The translations under genes and the position numbers were made by a program. Source: Candidatus Kuenenia stuttgartensis (lineage in GTDB: Bacteria > Gemmatimonadota > Gemmatimonadetes > Gemmatimonadales > Gemmatimonadaceae). From it: a stretch of DNA of 42,328 nt. Where the stretch lies: NCBI GenBank assembly GCA_943330235.2, contig CALQGY020000021.1, positions 1 to 42,328 of the forward strand, read 5' to 3'. Shown here in pieces: positions 25,017 to 33,695 of this stretch (position 1 is the first letter of the stretch; each line of letters starts with the position of its first letter). The notes below the pieces were generated by a model, which was not told the origin of the DNA, did no database searches, and was given only the letters and a program-made list of their open reading frames with translations.

Positions 25017-25754
25017 CTAGCGCCCCCGCACGTACTCCATGTAGTGCGCGGTGTCGTCCGCCACCGCTTTGCCGTGCAGCCGCTCGACCACTTCGAGCGC
25101 CATATCAATGCCGGCGGAAATCCCGGCGGAGGTGATCACGCCGTCATGCACCACGCGCGTCTCGCGCTGCACGGCGATACTCGCATCGAGCGCGGCCAGC
25201 GCATCCAACGCGCCCCAGTGCGTCGTGGCGCGCCGTCCCTGCAACAGGCCGGCGCGGGCCAGCAGCAACGCGCCCGAGCAGACCGACGTCACGAGGGGGG
25301 CGCTCGGCGACGCATTCGGCACAATCGCGTCCGACATCGCGCCCGCAAACGCGGCATCACCCATCGCGGCATCAGCGAACGCAGCATTGCCCGACGCAGC
25401 ATTGCCCGGCGCAGCACTGCCCGACGCGCCACCCGCCGTGCGTCGAATCCACTCAATCACGGGGCGATGCTCAAGCAGGGGGCGCGTCCCCCACCCGCCG
25501 GGGATGACCAATAGGTCAATCGGCCCAGCGCTGGCGAAGTCATGTGCGGGGATGATCTGTACGCCGCCCGTCGCCGTGACCGGTGCGGCGTGTTCGGCAA
25601 CGGTGACCACGCGGAACGGTGCCGAGGCCTCGTCCCGCCGCGACTCGAGCCCCGGCGTGAGCCGCGTGCGCGAGAAAACCTCGAACGGCCCGGCGAAATC
25701 GAGCAGCTCGACCTGGTCGAAAATGAAAATGGCGACGTTGCGTGGAGTGTGCAT
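25017..25754 (-). CDS. DJ-1/PfpI-family protein with low-complexity insertion (245 aa)
   Basis: The ATG at 25754 is followed directly by the first strand of the family (RNVAIFIFDQVELLDFAGP). The nucleophile elbow is TSVCSGALLLA, with C159. TTHW with H179 follows, as in isonitrile-hydratase-like and AraC-linked PfpI proteins. IPGGWGTR lies at ~84-91. Residues ~108-152 are an unusual Ala/Gly/Asn/Asp-rich insertion (GNAASGNAAFADAAMGDAAF), coded by imperfect DNA repeats, between the PGG strand and the nucleophile strand. The rest is intact. Possible activities include isonitrile hydratase or another small-molecule hydrolase; the substrate is unknown. Confidence 0.88.
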   Translation of the reverse strand: MHTPRNVAIFIFDQVELLDFAGPFEVFSRTRLTPGLESRRDEASAPFRVVTVAEHAAPVTATGGVQIIPAHDFASAGPIDLLVIPGGWGTRPLLEHRPVIEWIRRTAGGASGSAAPGNAASGNAAFADAAMGDAAFAGAMSDAIVPNASPSAPLVTSVCSGALLLARAGLLQGRRATTHWGALDALAALDASIAVQRETRVVHDGVITSAGISAGIDMALEVVERLHGKAVADDTAHYMEYVRGR

Positions 25755-25819
25755 GCCGTGACAATGTGCAGCACTGATTAATTCGCGCAATAAATGTCCT
25801 CGCGATCACGGGAGTTCAC

Positions 25820-26284
25820 ATGATCGAAACGCCCAAGATTTTGCATACCGAGTCGCAGCAGACGGCGGTTATTCCGCTGGTCGTGCCGCGTGCGGAGATC
25901 CAGCAGGTGATGGGCCCCGGCATTGATGAGCTGATCCAGACGCTCGCGACGCAGGGTATTGCGCCGCAGGGCGCCGTCTTCACGCACCATTTTCACATCA
26001 CGCCGGACACCTTCGACTTCGAGATCGGCGTGCCGGTTGGCAGCGCGGTGTCGTCGGCGGGCCGCGTGCGGCCGGGCTGGTTACGCGGCGGCACGGTCGC
26101 GCGCACGATCTATTTCGGCGGCTACGAGGGGCTGAGTGAGGCGTGGAGCGAGTTCGGCGCATGGATCGCGGCCGAGGGGCTGACGCCGGCATCCGACCTG
26201 TGGGAGAGCTACCTGATCGGCCCCGAGTCGGAGCTGGACGCGCTGCACTGGCAGACGGAGCTCGTTCGCCCGCTCATTCCTTAG
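25820..26284 (+). CDS. GyrI-like (AraC effector-binding-type) small-molecule-binding protein (154 aa)
   Basis: GGGAG lies about 5 nt before the ATG. The protein begins MIETPKILHTESQQTAVI and has one SHS2-type fold unit repeated: VFTHHFHITPDTFDFEIGVPV, then TVARTIYFGGYEGLSEAWSEF, ending DLWESYLIGPESE. This is the stand-alone GyrI-like/Bacterial effector-binding layout without a DNA-binding domain. Such proteins bind hydrophobic or cationic small molecules, and some hydrolyse them. It is divergent from the PfpI gene (65 bp) and overlaps the convergent cyclophilin gene by 11 bp. Confidence 0.85.
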   Translation: MIETPKILHTESQQTAVIPLVVPRAEIQQVMGPGIDELIQTLATQGIAPQGAVFTHHFHITPDTFDFEIGVPVGSAVSSAGRVRPGWLRGGTVARTIYFGGYEGLSEAWSEFGAWIAAEGLTPASDLWESYLIGPESELDALHWQTELVRPLIP

Positions 26285-26996
26285 CGGCGACCGTCCGCAC
26301 GGTCACGCGCCGAATGCGATCAAGCTTGGGGTATTCGCGATCCATGAACGCGTTGCCCCCACGCTCGAGCGGGCCCTGCTTCCCCTGTCGGACGCCACTC
26401 CCCGATTCCTCGCCGTAACCGCTGTACAAACGATCGAGCACATCCATGCCCTCCGCCACGGTCCCGAGCACGGTGAAGGGCTCCGCATCGTTGCGCGGGT
26501 TGTCGGCGAGATTCACGTAGAGCTGCGTGTTGCGTGTGCCCTCGTGCCCGGGCCCCTCGTACGAGAACGCGAAGGTGCCGCGCGTGTTGTGCGACCGCGG
26601 CGCATCGTCGGCGAGATAGCGCCCTTTCCATGCGGCATTGACGGCGGAATCGCCGTGCAGTCCCCACTGCGCGATGTAGGCGCTGCGCACGCGATGAAAC
26701 CGCGTATCGTCGTAGTAGCCCAGCCGCGCCAAGTTGTAGAGCCGATCAGCGCCCAGCGGGCCCCACGCGCGCACGACCTCCAACACGAACACGCCTTGGC
26801 TGGTCTCGAACCGCAGATGCGAGACGGCGGGCGCGGGGCGTGTCCACTCGGGGTTGCTGGGGTCGAGCAGGAGCGCGCGTGTGGCGGCGCTCGGGCGGGC
26901 GCTGGGGGCGAGCGCGGGGCGGTGGCAGGCGGCGCTTCCGAGGGTCAGGACAGCAACCAACGCAGCGGCGAACAGGCTGGGGCGGCGGGAGGGCAT
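26274..26996 (-). CDS. cyclophilin-type peptidyl-prolyl isomerase lipoprotein (240 aa)
   Basis: The signal peptide ends in the lipobox LGSAAC. The cyclophilin domain starts at about residue 60 (LRFETSQGVFVLEVVR) and includes ARLGYYDDTRFHRV, with the catalytic-type Arg in RFHRV. GTFAFSYEGPG is followed by NTQLYVNLADNPR, as in family members, and then FTVLGTVAEGMDVLDRL. Family role: proline cis/trans isomerisation during folding of exported proteins. It overlaps the GyrI-like gene tail-to-tail. Confidence 0.92.
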   Translation of the reverse strand: MPSRRPSLFAAALVAVLTLGSAACHRPALAPSARPSAATRALLLDPSNPEWTRPAPAVSHLRFETSQGVFVLEVVRAWGPLGADRLYNLARLGYYDDTRFHRVRSAYIAQWGLHGDSAVNAAWKGRYLADDAPRSHNTRGTFAFSYEGPGHEGTRNTQLYVNLADNPRNDAEPFTVLGTVAEGMDVLDRLYSGYGEESGSGVRQGKQGPLERGGNAFMDREYPKLDRIRRVTVRTVAAKE

Positions 26997-27102
26997 GTGG
27001 GGATGGTAGCGGGCGGTGGCGGGGGGCGTCAGGGTGGCTCGGGCGGGGGCGTTTTTATGCGGGGGGTGGCGTTTTGTTTAAAGCGCTGACGGCGGGGGTT
27101 AA

Positions 27103-27138
27103 CACAGAGGGCACAGAGGACACAGAGGGCACAGAGGA
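27103..27138 (+). repeat. intergenic cacagaggg/cacagagga tandem repeat
   Basis: Four 9-bp units alternate between cacagaggg and cacagagga, i.e. two perfect 18-bp units, in the 208-bp gap between the divergent cyclophilin and decarboxylase genes. A related three-unit array lies at 39121-39147, so this is a dispersed repeat family. Confidence 0.92.
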
Positions 27139-27204
27139 CTGCCAAAGCCACGCAACGCCCCAGCCGGATTCGACATTGCCGTCACCCGAGTGAAGATTGG
27201 GTGC

Positions 27205-28647
27205 ATGACCCCCGATCTGAGTTCGACTGATACCGCCGCGATGGAGTTCTCCCCCGACGTGATGCTGGCGATGGGGCGCGCCGTCGTTGATCGCGCCGTC
27301 GCGCACATCGCATCGCTCCCCGATCAGCCCGCGCGTGGCGATGTCAACGTGGCCGATCTGTGCCGGGCGCTGCGCGAGCCGGTCCCCGAGGAGGGCTCGG
27401 CGCTCACGCCGCTGCTGGATCTGCTCTTCGACGACCTCATTCCGCGCTCGTTCACCACCCCCAGCGCAGGCTATCTCGCGTACATCCCGGGCGGCGGCGT
27501 GTATCCCGCGGCGCTGGCGGACTTCATCGCCGACGCCACCAACCGCTACACCGGCGTGTGGATGGCGGCGCCTGCGCTCGTGCAGCTGGAGGCCAACGCG
27601 CTGGATTGGCTGCGCGACTGGATGCAATTCCCGGTGGGCACCGCAGGGCTACTCACTACCGGCGGCTCGGGCGCGACGTTCAATGCCATTGTATGTGCCC
27701 GTGAGCAGATGCTCAATAACGACATCCGTTCAGGCACGCTGTACACGTCCACGCAGGGCCATCACTGCATCAACAAGGCGGCCAAGCTCGCTGGCATCGC
27801 CCCCGATCGCGTGCGGAGCATTCCGGTGGACCGCGACTTCCGCATGGACGTGGCCGCGCTCGAAGCCGAGATCGCCCGTGACCGTGCGCTGGGCTTGCAC
27901 CCGTTCTTCGTGGCGTCCTCGGCCGGCACCACCAACACCGGTGCCGTCGATCCGCTCAACGACATTGCCGACGTCTGCGCGCGCGAGCAGCTCTGGCACC
28001 ACGTTGACGGCGCGTACGGCGCGTTCTTCCACATGTGCCCCGAACTGCGGCCGCTGTTAAGCGGTCTTCCCCGCGCCGACTCGCTCACGCTCGATCCGCA
28101 CAAGGGGATGTTTCTCCCCTATGGCACAGGCGCGCTCCTCGTGCGCGACGGACAGGCGCTGCGCGCGGTGCATTCGGCCACGGCCGGCTATCTGCCTGAA
28201 AATCAGGATGAGTTCTACGATCCCGCGCAGTACGGGCCCGAGCTCTCTCGCGGATTCCCGGGGCTGCGTGTGTGGATGAGCATCAAGATGTACGGCGCGG
28301 CACGCTACCGCGCGGCTATTGCCGAAAAGCGTGCACTCGCCGTGTGGGCCGCTGAGCAGACGGCCGCCATTCCCGGGGTCGTGATGGATGCGATGCCGCA
28401 GCTGTCGCTCTTCGCGTTCCATCTCGAGTCACCGGCCCTCGTCACGCAGGCACAGCGCAACGCGGCCACCGAGGCGCTGGTGGAGCGCGTCACGGCGCGC
28501 GGCAAAATTATTTTGTCCGGCTGCACCGTAGATGGTCGCTACCTCGCGCGCGTGTGCGTGCTGGGATTCCGTACGCGGCAGGCCGAGATGGATATCTGCC
28601 TTCAGCATGTGGCAGAAGAATCCGCAGCGATTCTCCGCGGCGCATGA
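27205..28647 (+). CDS. PLP-dependent group II amino-acid decarboxylase (480 aa)
   Basis: The fold-type I decarboxylase pattern is clear: TTGGSGATFNAI, H186 (stacks on PLP in the family), HVDGAYG with D268, and LDPHKGMFLPYG with K300 as the PLP Schiff-base Lys. Length fits the aromatic-L-amino-acid decarboxylase group; the substrate cannot be told. The start is uncertain: ATG 27205 is used, with GTG 27190 and ATG 27241 as alternatives. Its stop overlaps the dehydratase start (ATGA), so it appears to be the first gene of the sugar operon although its reaction has no obvious place there. Its upstream gap holds the cacagagg repeat and presumably the operon promoter. Confidence 0.88.
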   Translation: MTPDLSSTDTAAMEFSPDVMLAMGRAVVDRAVAHIASLPDQPARGDVNVADLCRALREPVPEEGSALTPLLDLLFDDLIPRSFTTPSAGYLAYIPGGGVYPAALADFIADATNRYTGVWMAAPALVQLEANALDWLRDWMQFPVGTAGLLTTGGSGATFNAIVCAREQMLNNDIRSGTLYTSTQGHHCINKAAKLAGIAPDRVRSIPVDRDFRMDVAALEAEIARDRALGLHPFFVASSAGTTNTGAVDPLNDIADVCAREQLWHHVDGAYGAFFHMCPELRPLLSGLPRADSLTLDPHKGMFLPYGTGALLVRDGQALRAVHSATAGYLPENQDEFYDPAQYGPELSRGFPGLRVWMSIKMYGAARYRAAIAEKRALAVWAAEQTAAIPGVVMDAMPQLSLFAFHLESPALVTQAQRNAATEALVERVTARGKIILSGCTVDGRYLARVCVLGFRTRQAEMDICLQHVAEESAAILRGA

Positions 28648-30299
28648 CGCAGAGCACGCCGCGCCGCCTGCTCCGCATTCATCCGGCGGATTCTGTCCTC
28701 GTCGCACTCACCGATCTCGCTGCTGGCGAGTCCGTGGCGTACGACCTCGGGCACCTCACGGTGACCACGGCCGTGCCGGCCAAGCACAAGGTCGTGGTGC
28801 GGGACCTGCAGGCGGGCGACGCGATCATCATGTACGGTGTGCTGGTGGGACGCGCGACGCAGCGGATTCCGTGCGGTGCGGCGCTCACCACCACCAACGT
28901 CGTCCACGATGCGGCGGCCATCGATCTGTCGGTGCCGGTAGGACGCGCCTGGTCGCCCCCCGATACGACGGCGTTTGCGGGACGGACGTTCGACGGCTAT
29001 CACCGCGCCGACGGTCGCGTGGGCACGCGCAATCTATGGCTCGTGCTACCGCTGGTCTTCTGCGAAAACCGCAACGTGCGCGCACTGCAGGAAGCCTTCG
29101 ATCGCGAACTGGGCTACGGCGCGCCCGAGGTGCACCGGCGCACCGTGCGCGAGCTCGCACGGCGTTACGCACAGGGCCAACCGCTGGACGACGCCTACGA
29201 GACCGGCCAGAGCGCGCCGTCGGCGACACGCCTCTTCCCCAACCTCGACGGCATCCGCTTCCTCACCCACGAGGGCGGATGCGGCGGCACGCGGCAGGAC
29301 ACGCAAGCGCTCTGCGGACTGCTGGCCGGCTATCTCGTGCATCCGAATGTCGCGGGCGCGACGGTGTTGTCGCTGGGATGTCAGCATGCGCAGATCGACA
29401 TATTGCGAAACGAGATTGCGCGCCGCGATCCGGCGTTTGCCAAGCCGCTGTTCACCTTCGAGCAGCAGCGCATGGGCACCGAGGACGCGCTCATGCAGGC
29501 CGCCATCCGTGCGACGTTCGACGGTTTCATCGAGGCCAATCGCGCCACGCGCGCGCCGGCCCCGCTGTCGGCGCTGTCGGTGGGGCTTAAGTGCGGCGGC
29601 TCGGACGGGTTCTCCGGCATCTCGGCCAACCCCGCCATCGGCCACACGTCCGACCTGCTCTGCGCGCTGGGCGGCACCACGCTGCTGGCCGAATTCCCCG
29701 AGTTGCTGGGCTCCGAACAAGAGCTCATCGAACGCTGCACGCGCCCGGACCTGGCGGCGCGTTTTGCCGCATTGATGCGCGCCTATGATGCGCAGGCACA
29801 CGCGGTCGGATCGGGGTTCGAGATGAATCCGTCGCCCGGCAATATCCGCGACGGGCTGCTCACCGACGCGATGAAATCCGCAGGGGCGGCGCGCAAAGGC
29901 GGCTCGGCGCCGGTCACCGACGTGTTGGACTATCCGGAACGCGCCACCACTCCGGGGCTCAACTTGCTGTGCACCCCGGGCAACGATGTCGAGTGCACCA
30001 CGGCGCAGACCGCCGCCGGCGCGAACATCATTCTGTTCACGACGGGATTGGGCACGCCCACAGGTAACCCCGTCGCACCGGTGCTCAAGCTGGCCACCAA
30101 CTCGCCGCTGGCCCGCCGCATGCCGGACACGGTGGACATCGACTGCGGCGCGGTGGTATCGGGCGAGGCCTCCCTCGAAACCATGGGCGCACGCATTCTC
30201 GACCTGGTGGTCGACACCGCCAGTGGACGCTACATCACCGCCGCCGAACGACTCGGCCAGTGGGACTTCATTCCGTGGAAACGAGGCGTGTCGCTGTGA
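28644..30299 (+). CDS. UxaA-family dehydratase, predicted L-fuconate dehydratase (551 aa)
   Basis: The ATG at 28644 overlaps the decarboxylase stop. The N-terminal ~90 residues are the SAF-like domain (LLRIHPADSVLVAL, DAIIMYGVLVG). The UxaA core follows with GTRNLWLVLPLVFCENRN, LTHEGGCGGTRQD, LSLGCQHAQ and LKCGGSDGFSGISANPAIG, and the C-terminal segment has LLCTPGNDVECTT and FTTGLGTPTGNPVAPVLK. Known members dehydrate altronate or galactarate with Fe(II). Here neighbours encode the other steps of non-phosphorylative L-fucose breakdown, where the known dehydratase is an enolase-superfamily protein that is absent. Function on L-fuconate (or L-rhamnonate/L-galactonate) is therefore an inference. 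Confidence 0.85.
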   Translation: MTQSTPRRLLRIHPADSVLVALTDLAAGESVAYDLGHLTVTTAVPAKHKVVVRDLQAGDAIIMYGVLVGRATQRIPCGAALTTTNVVHDAAAIDLSVPVGRAWSPPDTTAFAGRTFDGYHRADGRVGTRNLWLVLPLVFCENRNVRALQEAFDRELGYGAPEVHRRTVRELARRYAQGQPLDDAYETGQSAPSATRLFPNLDGIRFLTHEGGCGGTRQDTQALCGLLAGYLVHPNVAGATVLSLGCQHAQIDILRNEIARRDPAFAKPLFTFEQQRMGTEDALMQAAIRATFDGFIEANRATRAPAPLSALSVGLKCGGSDGFSGISANPAIGHTSDLLCALGGTTLLAEFPELLGSEQELIERCTRPDLAARFAALMRAYDAQAHAVGSGFEMNPSPGNIRDGLLTDAMKSAGAARKGGSAPVTDVLDYPERATTPGLNLLCTPGNDVECTTAQTAAGANIILFTTGLGTPTGNPVAPVLKLATNSPLARRMPDTVDIDCGAVVSGEASLETMGARILDLVVDTASGRYITAAERLGQWDFIPWKRGVSL

Positions 30300-31072
30300 T
30301 CCCTGCATCTTCCCCGGCCTTCATGCTGACTGATCGCGTGGCCGTTGTCACCGGCGCGGGCAGCGGGATTGGTCGCGCCATCGCGACCGAGTTCGTGCGC
30401 GCGGGCGCGCGGGTGCACTGCGTGGACCGTGATCTCGCCGCCGTGACCGACGTCGCGCGCGAGTTGGGCGATCGCGCCTCGGCACATGCCTGCGATGTCA
30501 GCGACGAACACGCCGTCGACGAGACGTTCCGCACGATCGGCCTCGCGGATGTGCTCGTGAACAACGCCGGCGTGTCGCACATCGGCAGCATCGCGACAAC
30601 CACGCCGGAGGACTTCGAGCGCTTGTTCCGCGTGAACGTGCAGGGCGTGTACCTGTGCACGCGCGCGGTCATCGACGGCATGGCGTCTCGCGGGCGCGGC
30701 GTGATCATCAACATGGCGTCGGTTGCCGCCAGCGCCGGATTGGCTGACCGCTTCGCGTACTCCATGAGCAAAGGGGCCGTGGTGGCGATGACGTACTCCA
30801 TCGCCCGCGACTACGTGGCCCGCGGGGTGCGCTGCAACAGCATCTCGCCCGGTCGCGTGCACACGCCGTTCGTGGACAACTACCTCGCGAAGCACTATCC
30901 AGGCCGCGAAGCCGAAATGTTTGCGAAACTCGCGGCCACGCAGCCTATTGGACGCATGGGCGCGCCGCAGGAAGTCGCGACCTTCGCGCGCTTTCTGGCC
31001 AGTGATGAGGCCGCGTTTCTCACTGGCACCGATTATCCGATGGACGGCGGCTTTCTCCGCCTGCACGGCTGA
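30296..31072 (+). CDS. SDR, probable 2-keto-3-deoxy-L-fuconate dehydrogenase (258 aa)
   Basis: A GTG at 30296 overlaps the dehydratase stop (GTGA) and has GAGG 9 nt upstream; ATG 30323 is the alternative. The NAD(P) motif TGAGSGIG is at 19-26, NNAG at 89-92 and the catalytic Y155-x3-K159. The C-terminal part (YPGREAEMFAKLAATQPIGRMG) is like the SDR that oxidises 2-keto-3-deoxy-L-fuconate at C4 in Xanthomonas-type pathways. It would make 2,4-diketo-3-deoxyfuconate for the next gene's hydrolase. A 13-bp repeat array begins at its stop codon. Confidence 0.85.
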   Translation: MIPASSPAFMLTDRVAVVTGAGSGIGRAIATEFVRAGARVHCVDRDLAAVTDVARELGDRASAHACDVSDEHAVDETFRTIGLADVLVNNAGVSHIGSIATTTPEDFERLFRVNVQGVYLCTRAVIDGMASRGRGVIINMASVAASAGLADRFAYSMSKGAVVAMTYSIARDYVARGVRCNSISPGRVHTPFVDNYLAKHYPGREAEMFAKLAATQPIGRMGAPQEVATFARFLASDEAAFLTGTDYPMDGGFLRLHG

Positions 31073-31109
31073 CCGCTCCGGCAGACCACTCCGGCAGACC
31101 GCTCCGGCG
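31071..31109 (+). repeat. 13-bp tandem repeat between SDR and hydrolase genes
   Basis: Three units of gaccgctccggca (variants a and g) start within the SDR stop codon, and a fourth partial unit begins at 31110. The repeat lies in the 85-bp spacer, the longest gap in this part of the operon. Effect unknown; it may be transcript spacing only. Confidence 0.85.
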
Positions 31110-31157
31110 GACCGCTACAACGTATCGCCAGTCTTCCCACTCACTCGACGAAACAGT

Positions 31158-32027
31158 ATGCGACTCATTCGATTCGGCACCGCCGGCGCAGAGCGTCCCG
31201 GCATTCTCGACCAAGCGGGTGTCCGCCGCGATGCCTCGGCGTTCGGTGAAGACTGGAACGAAGCGTTCTTCGGCAACCACGGCCTCGAGCGGCTGGCCAC
31301 CTGGCTCGCCGACCACGGTGCATCGCTCCCCGTCGTCCCGGACGATGTGCGCCTTGGCTCCTGCGTCGCGCGCCCCTCGAAGATGATCTGCGTCGGCCTC
31401 AACTATCGCGATCACGCCGCCGAGACGGGCGCCGCGATTCCCGCCGAGCCCATTTTGTTCGGCAAGTCCACCACCGCGCTGGTCGGCCCCAATGACGATC
31501 TCTACATGCCGCCGGGCTCCGAGAAGTGTGACTGGGAAGTGGAGCTCGCGATCATCATTGGCACGAAGGCCACGCTCGTGAGCGAAGCCGATGCCATGCA
31601 GTACGTCGCCGGCTACGCATTGCACAACGACTACTCCGAGCGCGCCTACCAGATGGAGCGCGGCGGACAGTGGATCAAGGGCAAGAGCTGGGACACGTTC
31701 GCACCGCTGGGGCCGTGGTTGGCCACGTGCGATGAGATTCCCGATCCGCATGCGCTCAGCCTGTGGCTCACGGTGAACGGCGAACGGGTGCAGAACAGCA
31801 GCACCGCGCAGCTCATCTTCGGGGTGGCGCATCTCGTCAGCTACATCTCGCACTTCATGACGCTGCTGCCGGGCGACATCATCTCCACCGGAACGCCGGC
31901 GGGCGTGGGGCTGGGCTTCAAGCCGCCACGCTATCTCGCGCACGGCGATGTGGTGCAGCTCGGGTGCGACGGGCTTGGCACCTCAACGCAGCGCGCGGTC
32001 GCCTGGGAACAGCGTCCGGGCGCATAG
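31158..32027 (+). CDS. fumarylacetoacetate-hydrolase-family protein, probable 2,4-diketo-3-deoxy-L-fuconate hydrolase (289 aa)
   Basis: Family motifs are present: ICVGLNYRDHAAE with H86, WEVELAIIIG with metal-binding E127 and E129, HNDYSERAYQ with D158, then KGKSWDTFAPLGPW, and the C-terminal STGTPAGVGLG. Length is normal for this C-C hydrolase group. In the non-phosphorylative fucose pathway a member of this family splits 2,4-diketo-3-deoxyfuconate into pyruvate and L-lactate; the flanking SDR and lactonase genes support that assignment. Confidence 0.9.
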   Translation: MRLIRFGTAGAERPGILDQAGVRRDASAFGEDWNEAFFGNHGLERLATWLADHGASLPVVPDDVRLGSCVARPSKMICVGLNYRDHAAETGAAIPAEPILFGKSTTALVGPNDDLYMPPGSEKCDWEVELAIIIGTKATLVSEADAMQYVAGYALHNDYSERAYQMERGGQWIKGKSWDTFAPLGPWLATCDEIPDPHALSLWLTVNGERVQNSSTAQLIFGVAHLVSYISHFMTLLPGDIISTGTPAGVGLGFKPPRYLAHGDVVQLGCDGLGTSTQRAVAWEQRPGA

Positions 32028-32030
32028 CCG

Positions 32031-32885
32031 GTGCGGGTAGACGCCCACCAGCACTTCTGGCGCTACGACGCGAAGCGTGATGGCTGGATCACGCCGGAGA
32101 TGTCAGTGCTCCGACGTGATTTTCTTCCCGACGATGTCGCGCCGCTGCTGACGGCGGCGCGCATCGACGCTGTCGTGGCGGTGCAGGCCGATCAATCCGA
32201 CGTCGAGACCGCGTTCCTGCTGTCGCTCGCCAATCGCTATGCGTGGATTCGCGGCGTGGTGGGGTGGATTGATCTCTGTGCGCCGGACTTAGCCACTCGG
32301 CTGGAGAGGTATCGCGCGGAGCCACGACTCAAAGGCTTCCGCCATATCGCGCAGGGTGAGCCGGACGATTTTCTTGTGCGCCCGGACGTCGTGGCGGGCA
32401 TTCGTACCATCGGCGCATGGGGCTATAGCTACGATATCCTGATCTACCCGCGGCAGCTGTCGGCGGCCACGCAGTTGGTGACACAGTGCCCCGACGTGCG
32501 CTTTGTGCTCGATCATAGCGCGAAGCCTGCGATCGCGTCGGGCGCGCTCGCCGCATGGCGTACGGACCTGACGGCACTAGCTGCGCAGCCCCACGTTACC
32601 TGCAAGCTCTCAGGACTGGTGACCGAGGCCGCGTGGCGCGAATGGACCGCGGCGGACATTACGCCGGTGCTGGACAGCGCTTTCGCACTGTTCGGCGCGC
32701 ATCGGCTCATGTTCGGGTCGGATTGGCCGGTGTGTCTGGTGGCGGCGGAATATGCGCGTGTCGTGGAATTGATCGAACGCTGGGCGGAGCAGTTGACGCC
32801 GTCAGAGCGCGCGATGGTATTTGGTGAGACCGCCAGTCGGTGCTACGGACTGGACTACAGTGCCCCTCGTTCCGTGCCGGTATGA
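32031..32885 (+). CDS. amidohydrolase-superfamily lactonase (COG3618), probable L-fuconolactonase (284 aa)
   Basis: A GTG start lies 3 nt after the hydrolase stop. The N-terminal metal motif is DAHQHFWRYD (H6, H8). Further family residues are GFRHIAQGEPDDF, FVLDHSAKPAI and the late LMFGSDWPVCL with the catalytic-type Asp. These fit the lactonase branch that includes L-fucono- and L-rhamnono-lactonases. It would hydrolyse the lactone from the L-fucose dehydrogenase encoded by the next, overlapping gene. Confidence 0.9.
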   Translation: MRVDAHQHFWRYDAKRDGWITPEMSVLRRDFLPDDVAPLLTAARIDAVVAVQADQSDVETAFLLSLANRYAWIRGVVGWIDLCAPDLATRLERYRAEPRLKGFRHIAQGEPDDFLVRPDVVAGIRTIGAWGYSYDILIYPRQLSAATQLVTQCPDVRFVLDHSAKPAIASGALAAWRTDLTALAAQPHVTCKLSGLVTEAAWREWTAADITPVLDSAFALFGAHRLMFGSDWPVCLVAAEYARVVELIERWAEQLTPSERAMVFGETASRCYGLDYSAPRSVPV

Positions 32886-33652
32886 ATCTGGATCTTTCAA
32901 AGCACGTGATCGTCGTGAGCGGCGGCGCCAAGGGTATTGGCGCGGCTATTGTGCATGCGCTCGCCGCCGAGGGCGCGCGACCAGCCGTTATTGATCGGGA
33001 CGCCGACGCGCTGGCGGCCTTGCGCAAAGAGTGCATCCTGAGCGCGTCGGTGGTGGCGGACCTGCGCGACCTAGACGCGTGTCGCGACGCGATTGCGACC
33101 ATCGCCGCCACCACGGGGCGCATCGATGGCCTCGTCAACAACGCCGGCGTGAACGACAGCGTCGGTCTGGAGCACGGGACACCGGATCGCTATCGCGAGT
33201 CGTTGCGCACGAATCTGCATCACTACTACGATCTCGCGCATTTCGCGCTCCCGCATCTCAAGCTCGCGCGCGGCGCCATCGTGAACGTGGCCAGCAAGAC
33301 CGCCGTGACGGGTCAAGGCAACACCTCGGGATATGCCTCCGCCAAGGGGGCCATTCTCGCGCTCACGCGGGAGTGGGCGGCCGAGCTGCTCCCGTATGGA
33401 ATTCGCGTCAACGCCATCGTCCCGGCCGAGGTCATGACGCCGCTGTATCAGCAGTGGTTGGAGACGTTTCCCGACCCGGACGCTAAGCGGGCGGACATTC
33501 TTTCGCGCATTCCGCTTGAGCGTCGCATGACGCTCCCCGCGGAGATCGCCGCGATGGCGTGCTTCCTGTTATCGCCGCGGGCCGGCCACACCACGGGGCA
33601 GCATCTGTTCGTGGATGGCGGCTACGTGCATCTCGATCGCGCACTCACCTGA
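32882..33652 (+). CDS. SDR, probable L-fucose dehydrogenase (256 aa)
   Basis: The ATG at 32882 overlaps the lactonase stop (ATGA). SDR motifs: SGGAKGIG (13-20), VNNAGVNDSVGLE, S138, Y151-x3-K155. The stretch VNVASKTAVTGQGNTSGYA, then VIPAEV-type sequence (here AIVPAEVMTPLYQQWLETF) and HTTGQHLFVDGGYVHLDRAL are characteristic of the SDR L-fucose dehydrogenase group known from Burkholderia. Predicted reaction: L-fucose (or L-galactose) to the lactone with NAD(P)+. Confidence 0.88.
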   Translation: MNLDLSKHVIVVSGGAKGIGAAIVHALAAEGARPAVIDRDADALAALRKECILSASVVADLRDLDACRDAIATIAATTGRIDGLVNNAGVNDSVGLEHGTPDRYRESLRTNLHHYYDLAHFALPHLKLARGAIVNVASKTAVTGQGNTSGYASAKGAILALTREWAAELLPYGIRVNAIVPAEVMTPLYQQWLETFPDPDAKRADILSRIPLERRMTLPAEIAAMACFLLSPRAGHTTGQHLFVDGGYVHLDRALT

Positions 33653-33695
33653 TGCGGATCTGACCGTCTCTCGCTGTCGCCATCCGGAGTCCTGA

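Noticed and set aside
25370-25435. Repeats in the PfpI gene considered as a CRISPR-like or mobile array
   Set aside because: They are short, imperfect and in frame, with no spacers, and encode a low-complexity protein segment.
29046-30308. 420-codon minus-strand frame opposite the UxaA-family gene
   Set aside because: The plus-strand product carries all UxaA motifs; the antisense frame is a GC-driven shadow.
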